Source of the DNA: UBA7445 sp042096455
Lineage (GTDB): Bacteria; Verrucomicrobiota; Verrucomicrobiia; Opitutales; Coraliomargaritaceae
Assembly (NCBI GenBank): GCA_042096455.1
Contig: JBELLU010000057.1
Coordinates: 1 to 10,046, forward strand
Direction of reading: 5' to 3'
Length of the DNA stretch: 10,046 bases
The notes under the pieces were generated by a model that did not search any database, was not told the origin of the DNA, and was given only the letters and a program-made list of their open reading frames with translations. Below are positions 6,595 to 10,046 of the stretch, one piece after another. The translations under genes and the position numbers were made by a program. Every line of letters starts with the position of its first letter. Position 1 is the first letter of the stretch.

Positions 6595-6909
6595 ATGGAG
6601 CAGGCTTTACTCATTGGATGGACCACGGTTGGCAGTGAAGCGGCGGCGGAGCAATTGGCGCAGGCATTAGTCGAGGCAGGTCTGGCGGCCTGCGTGCAGA
6701 TTGAGGCGGGTCTGGTTTCGCACTATCAATGGGAAGGGAAGCACTGCCGGGAATCGGAGTGGCGCCTGACGGTGAAATTTGCGGCTGCCAAAGGGGAGGC
6801 CCTGGAGGCGTATCTCATGGAGGCGCATCCCTACGAGACTCCGGAATGGGTGGTGGTGCGAGCGGAGGCGGTTGCGCCCGCTTATTTGCGCTGGGCCTTG
6901 GGTGAGTAG
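6595..6909 (+). CDS. cutA: CutA1 divalent cation tolerance family protein
   Basis: Small trimeric cytoplasmic protein of the CutA1 family (ferredoxin-like fold, related to PII). It was linked in E. coli to copper and divalent-cation tolerance, but its true role is unsettled. The 104 residues match the family size (about 100-115). Recognisable motifs are LAACVQIEAG (30-39), SHYQWEGK (42-49), ESEWRLTVKF (53-62) and the hallmark HPYETPEWVVV (78-88), followed by YLRWALGE at the end. The ATG at 6595 is chosen because the family begins with this strand; an upstream in-frame TTG (6541) would overlap the previous gene. The 5-bp gap implies co-transcription with the oxidoreductase gene and probably translational coupling, as only AAGGG at very short distance serves as a ribosome binding site. 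Confidence 0.95.
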   Translation: MEQALLIGWTTVGSEAAAEQLAQALVEAGLAACVQIEAGLVSHYQWEGKHCRESEWRLTVKFAAAKGEALEAYLMEAHPYETPEWVVVRAEAVAPAYLRWALGE

Positions 6910-6947
6910 AGCGGCGTGGTTCCCAAAAGCCAAAAAATGGGTATCAA

Positions 6948-6967
6948 AGCCTATCTAAGTATAGGTT
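6948..6967 (+). other. small stem-loop after cutA
   Basis: AGCCTAT (6948-6954) pairs with ATAGGTT (6961-6967) around a 6-base loop, seven pairs including one G-U. It lies 38 bp after the cutA stop. There is no T run behind it, so it is not a classical intrinsic terminator, though it could protect the 3' end of the cutA message. Confidence 0.35.
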
Positions 6968-6978
6968 ATAAATAATGA

Positions 6979-7008
6979 TTGCAAATATTTGGCGTTTTGC
7001 GTGATACT
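6979..7008 (+). promoter_or_regulatory. candidate sigma-70 type promoter for the small membrane protein
   Basis: TTGCAA (6979-6984) and GATACT (7003-7008) are each four of six matches to the -35 and -10 consensus, at 18-bp spacing. The predicted start would lie near 7015, giving a leader of about 50 bases. That leader contains a short palindrome, CCCTTAAAGGG (7021-7031), of unknown meaning. Confidence 0.3.
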
Positions 7009-7050
7009 AGACGCTCGGATCCCTTAAAGGGGTTTATTATCAAAAGCGAT

Positions 7051-7059
7051 GGAAGGGAG
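7051..7059 (+). promoter_or_regulatory. ribosome binding site of the small membrane protein
   Basis: GGAAGGGAG lies directly before an ATG at 7060 and 9 bases before a second in-frame ATG at 7069. The normal 5-9 base spacing favours 7069 as the real start. Confidence 0.6.
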
Positions 7060-7068
7060 ATGCGCAGT

Positions 7069-7230
7069 ATGAGAGAATATGATTTGTTATTGGTAGCCGT
7101 CTTACTGATGGTTTTTGGCTTGTTGGGTTACCATTACGGGCAGACTTTGAAGGATTCGGGCGCAACGGCGGAGACTTCGCAGCAGGCTTACTCGGCGGCG
7201 GCACCAGCGGCGGTTCCCTTTGGGAAGTAA
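7069..7230 (+). CDS. small single-pass membrane protein of unknown function
   Basis: 53 residues from the ATG at 7069 (56 from the ATG at 7060). After MREYD comes a hydrophobic segment of about 17 residues (6-22, LLLVAVLLMVFGLLGYH), then a short polar stretch and an alanine-rich tail (AYSAAAPAAVPFGK). A strong purine-rich site at 7051-7059 supports translation. The segment could be a membrane anchor or an uncleaved signal; no cysteine or lipobox is present. I do not recognise a family. The anchor and the residues just after it (GLLGYHYG) resemble the anchor of the peptidase encoded next (GGLGYHFV), so the two may be related or co-located partners. It stands 159 bp after cutA and 182 bp before the peptidase gene, so it may be its own transcript. 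Confidence 0.6.
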   Translation: MREYDLLLVAVLLMVFGLLGYHYGQTLKDSGATAETSQQAYSAAAPAAVPFGK

Positions 7231-7285
7231 GGCTGCGCAACTTTCAGCAAAAGAACTGTCCGTGCTTGGTTCGATCCAGTTGCAG

Positions 7286-7345
7286 AAAATAAATTTTAAA
7301 ATTATATAAAATAACTTATTGTAAATAGTATAAATATTTATAATG
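7286..7345 (+). promoter_or_regulatory. AT-rich promoter region of the peptidase gene
   Basis: Only 4 of these 60 bases are G or C, in sharp contrast to the GC-rich genes around it. It contains a perfect TATAAT (7339-7344), but the best upstream -35 matches are poor (TTATTG 7316-7321 at 17 bp; TTGTAA 7319-7324 at only 14 bp). A second possible promoter just downstream is TTGACT (7347-7352) with GACTAT (7370-7375) at 17 bp. The A/T runs could act as an UP element or as bent, silencer-bound DNA. Between 7231 and 7285 the only structure I see is a weak AACTG/CAGTT pairing (7254-7258 with 7277-7281). Confidence 0.45.
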
Positions 7346-7412
7346 TTTGACTTTATTGTCGGAACCTAGGACTATCATTACCAGCTATTGTAATCCCAAC
7401 CCCTAACACATT

Positions 7413-10046
7413 ATGTCTAAGCGCACTATTTTTATCATTCTGCTGTTGATAGCTGTACTGGGAGGACTCGGTTATCATTTTGTAAATTGGGCGACCGGAG
7501 ACAAGCATGCGGAAGCGAGCAGCGTCGATGGAAGCAAAGCGAAGACGGAGGCAAGCCCGGGTGAGGGCGATGCGGTGCTGGAACAAGCCTTGACGGAGGA
7601 AAAGCCGGCAGCGGGTGTAATGGAGGGGGCAAGTGCGGTGGCGCATGAAAATGAGGCTGCAGGTAAACTAGCTGCGCCTGCCCAAAGTGGGCAATCGCGC
7701 ATCATGAAACTTATTGAGGGGGCCAAGCTTTTGGATGAGGCGACGGTTGCAGGAGTCAAGGGTGAGAAGACGATTCGGGTTTACGATGTTGGGGATCGCT
7801 TTAAATACCCGATGGTGCGGGTAGAAACTCTTGAAACCGAGGAAGGGGCGGGTCCAATGACCGCGATGGTGGCGGATCATTTGATGGTTAGGGTCAAGGA
7901 CCCCAAAGCTTCTTCGGGAGAGGTGCGCGAATGGATGCGGGGAATGGGTGTGGAGGTGCGCAAAGCGATGCACACCGCCGGGCATTTTCTCGTTAGCCCC
8001 GGACCGGCTAGCACGGCGCGGCCCTCGTTTTTGCTGGAGTCATTACAAAAACGACTCGGTGATGCGGTGGAAGTAGCGGAGCCGGACTTTATTGTTTTTA
8101 CCACGGAGGTAATTCCCAATGACCCTCGTTTTGACCAATTGTGGGGTTTGCATAATACGGGGGCGGGGAGTGCGGTTGAGGATGCGGATATCGATGCACC
8201 TGAGGCCTGGGAAATTACTCAGGGGTCACGTTCAGTTAAAGTGGGGGTGATTGATACTGGGGTGGATTATGAGCATCCAGATTTAGTGGCTAATATGTGG
8301 ACGAACCCTGGAGAAATTGCGGGTGATGGGATTGATAATGATAATAATGGGTTTGTGGATGACATGCACGGTTGGGACTTTGCTTATGATGATAGTGATC
8401 CCATGGATGAGAATGGTCACGGTACGCATTGCTCAGGAACAATAGGAGGGCTTGGTAATAATGGTGTAGGGGTTGCTGGGGTTAACTGGGAGGTTTCGAT
8501 TGTGGCGTTAAAGTTTCTTAATGATTATGGTAGTGGATCGATCTCGGATGCGATAGATGCGGTTAATTACGCGGTTTTGATGGATCTAAATTTAACTTCA
8601 AATAGCTGGGGTGGAGGAGGATACAGTCAACTGATGAAGGATACGATTGAGCGAGCAGGTGCTGCGAATCAATTATTTGTAGCGGCTGCGGGTAATGATA
8701 GCACCAATATGGAGAACCGATCTTTCTATCCTGCATGTTATAGTTTTGATGCGGATGTGGATCCCATAATTTCGGTGGCTTCTATAGATAGTGGAGATCG
8801 GCTCTCGGGGTTTTCAAATTATGGAGCAACGACTGCAGATTTAGGGGCTCCTGGGTCGTCAATTTACAGCACGACTCCAAATAATGGGTATGCAAGTTTT
8901 TCGGGGACCTCCATGGCGACTCCACATGTTTCGGGGGCGCTGGCATTATATTTTAGTATGTGTGATGCTGATTTTAAAAAGGCGAAAGAGGATCTGCTAG
9001 CATCAGTCGTAGAGATTCCTGCCTTGGAGGGTCGATGTGTTTCTAATGGCCGCCTAAATGTTTTTGAACTTTTGATGCGCTGTAAAATTCCCTTTATCAA
9101 AATGATATCGGAAGCCATCACAAGTGATGCGGGAGAGCCACAAATTTATAGTCCGGGTGAAACGGTCTCCATAAAAGTAGACTTTGAAAATGTTGGGCTG
9201 GAGACGGCGCATGGTTTGGTTGCAAAGATGAGCACTACGGATGAGGAGGTTGAGTTATTAGTCGATCAAATCGACATCGGAGCATTGGCGGGACGTTCGG
9301 TTTATGAACCTGAGGGGGCTTTTCGTTTTTTTGTTCCGGAAAGTTACGAAGCACCCAAGGAGGTACCCATTACGATTGATGTCACCGATAGTTCTGGAAC
9401 GTTATGGAGCTACGAAACCGCAGTCAAATTGAACCGAGAGGTCACTTTCACCCGACAAGTTGTGGCTTTAGTTGGAAACGTTCCGCTGGAGGGCGTGGAA
9501 GTGGAATATACCACTTTTGGAAAAACCCCTATTACGGGCGTCGCGGTGACCAATGCGGATGGGGTGTTTAGTTTTCAGGGAATTGATAGTAATTTTGTCG
9601 TAACGCTAAAGAAGGCGGGCTTTTTAGCCTTAACAGCGGATCTTAACTATGGAGTAGACGAAGCAATTCCTTACGTCATGCGATCACCGCGTATCGAGTA
9701 TGATAGTGATCATTTGGTAATTGAAGTATTAGAAGGCGAAACGACGGAGACCGCTTTTGAATTTGGTAATGTCGGCGATAGTTATATGACCTATCAGGTG
9801 GGCAGCCGCGGATATGGCCGGATTGGTTTACGGGCACCGGTTCCGGTTGTGATTGAGCATACCATTGAGGATACTTTCCTATGGACTGATATTTCAGAGT
9901 CAGGGAGGGCAATCAGTCTGGACGATGACTCCGTTTCAGGGGGCATTGGTTTAGGATTTAATTTTAATCTTTATGGAAGTGAGTATAATAACTTAAAGGT
10001 GGGCTCTAATGGTCTCTTGCTTTTTGGCGGGGAGGAAAATCCCTAT
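7413..10046 (+). CDS. membrane-anchored multi-domain subtilisin-like (S8) serine peptidase, 3' end outside window
   Basis: Open from the ATG to the window edge: 878 codons without a stop. Order of parts: N-terminal anchor or signal (about 5-24); Ala/Glu/Gly/Lys-rich linker (about 27-130); a likely inhibitor prodomain (about 150-232); S8 catalytic domain (about 237-555). The catalytic triad is D281 (VGVIDTGVDYEHPDL), H336 (NGHGTHCSG) and S500 (SGTSMATPHVSG), with oxyanion N428 (AAAGNDS). The acidic loop GDGIDNDNNGFVDD (304-317) may bind calcium. After it come beta-rich modules: about 565-672 (CARDB-like), about 683-745 (carboxypeptidase-regulatory-like, VALVGNVPLEGVEVEY), about 760-800, and a module with FNFNLYGSEYNNLKVGSNG (849-867). 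Likely exported, acting outside the cytoplasmic membrane on unknown protein substrates, and self-activating by prodomain removal. An in-frame TAA (7404-7406) excludes a longer N-terminus. No Shine-Dalgarno precedes the ATG. GC content drops from the prodomain to the catalytic domain. Confidence 0.95.
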   Translation, partial: MSKRTIFIILLLIAVLGGLGYHFVNWATGDKHAEASSVDGSKAKTEASPGEGDAVLEQALTEEKPAAGVMEGASAVAHENEAAGKLAAPAQSGQSRIMKLIEGAKLLDEATVAGVKGEKTIRVYDVGDRFKYPMVRVETLETEEGAGPMTAMVADHLMVRVKDPKASSGEVREWMRGMGVEVRKAMHTAGHFLVSPGPASTARPSFLLESLQKRLGDAVEVAEPDFIVFTTEVIPNDPRFDQLWGLHNTGAGSAVEDADIDAPEAWEITQGSRSVKVGVIDTGVDYEHPDLVANMWTNPGEIAGDGIDNDNNGFVDDMHGWDFAYDDSDPMDENGHGTHCSGTIGGLGNNGVGVAGVNWEVSIVALKFLNDYGSGSISDAIDAVNYAVLMDLNLTSNSWGGGGYSQLMKDTIERAGAANQLFVAAAGNDSTNMENRSFYPACYSFDADVDPIISVASIDSGDRLSGFSNYGATTADLGAPGSSIYSTTPNNGYASFSGTSMATPHVSGALALYFSMCDADFKKAKEDLLASVVEIPALEGRCVSNGRLNVFELLMRCKIPFIKMISEAITSDAGEPQIYSPGETVSIKVDFENVGLETAHGLVAKMSTTDEEVELLVDQIDIGALAGRSVYEPEGAFRFFVPESYEAPKEVPITIDVTDSSGTLWSYETAVKLNREVTFTRQVVALVGNVPLEGVEVEYTTFGKTPITGVAVTNADGVFSFQGIDSNFVVTLKKAGFLALTADLNYGVDEAIPYVMRSPRIEYDSDHLVIEVLEGETTETAFEFGNVGDSYMTYQVGSRGYGRIGLRAPVPVVIEHTIEDTFLWTDISESGRAISLDDDSVSGGIGLGFNFNLYGSEYNNLKVGSNGLLLFGGEENPY

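Noticed and set aside
6206..6595. 129-codon minus-strand open frame
   Set aside because: Antisense to the conserved C-terminal domain of the oxidoreductase gene; no start context and no recognisable domain.
7233..7285. Possible hairpin GCAACT/AGTTGC after the small membrane protein gene
   Set aside because: The loop would be 35 bases and no T run follows on the plus strand, so a terminator call is not supported.
7404..7412. Longer N-terminus for the peptidase
   Set aside because: An in-frame TAA at 7404-7406 lies three codons before the ATG.

Overview
The window looks like chromosomal DNA of a Gram-negative, cytochrome c-producing bacterium. My best guess is Verrucomicrobiota (Opitutia-like) or a related PVC lineage. 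The reasons are a CcsA with a long 'GGRIKPLD' type N-terminal domain, a lipoprotein of a kind I associate with PVC genomes, and a secreted subtilase with the 'NPGEI...DGIDND...HGWDF' insertion common there. This is family resemblance only; no 16S or other marker is present. I see no rRNA, tRNA, CRISPR array, IS element or phage gene.

Left half (51-5038), all on the minus strand. Read in the direction of transcription it runs ychF (5038 to 3935), a lipoprotein of unknown function (3856 to 3212), resB (3207 to 2035) and ccsA (1907 to 51). The last three form a system II (Ccs/Res) cytochrome c maturation cluster: ResB and CcsA move heme across the membrane and attach it to apocytochromes. The lipoprotein gene sits 4 bp ahead of resB and is probably part of the same unit. 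Between resB and ccsA lies a 71-base imperfect hairpin (1953-2023) built of 9-base units, the clearest unexplained structure here.

Middle (5039-6909). A short divergent spacer separates ychF from a plus-strand pair: a GlcD/D-lactate dehydrogenase type FAD oxidoreductase (5141-6589) and, 5 bp later, cutA (6595-6909).

Right part (6910-10046). A 53-codon single-pass membrane protein with a good ribosome binding site (7069-7230) is followed by an extremely AT-rich spacer (7286-7345 has 4 G/C in 60). Then comes a large, membrane-anchored, multi-domain S8 (subtilisin) peptidase that starts at 7413 and runs open off the right edge (878 codons visible). The small protein and the peptidase share a similar membrane anchor ending in LGYH(Y/F).

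The plus strand is G-rich over both the minus-strand and plus-strand genes, so the skew appears to follow replication rather than transcription. Several starts (ychF, resB, ccsA, peptidase) lack a recognisable Shine-Dalgarno sequence.
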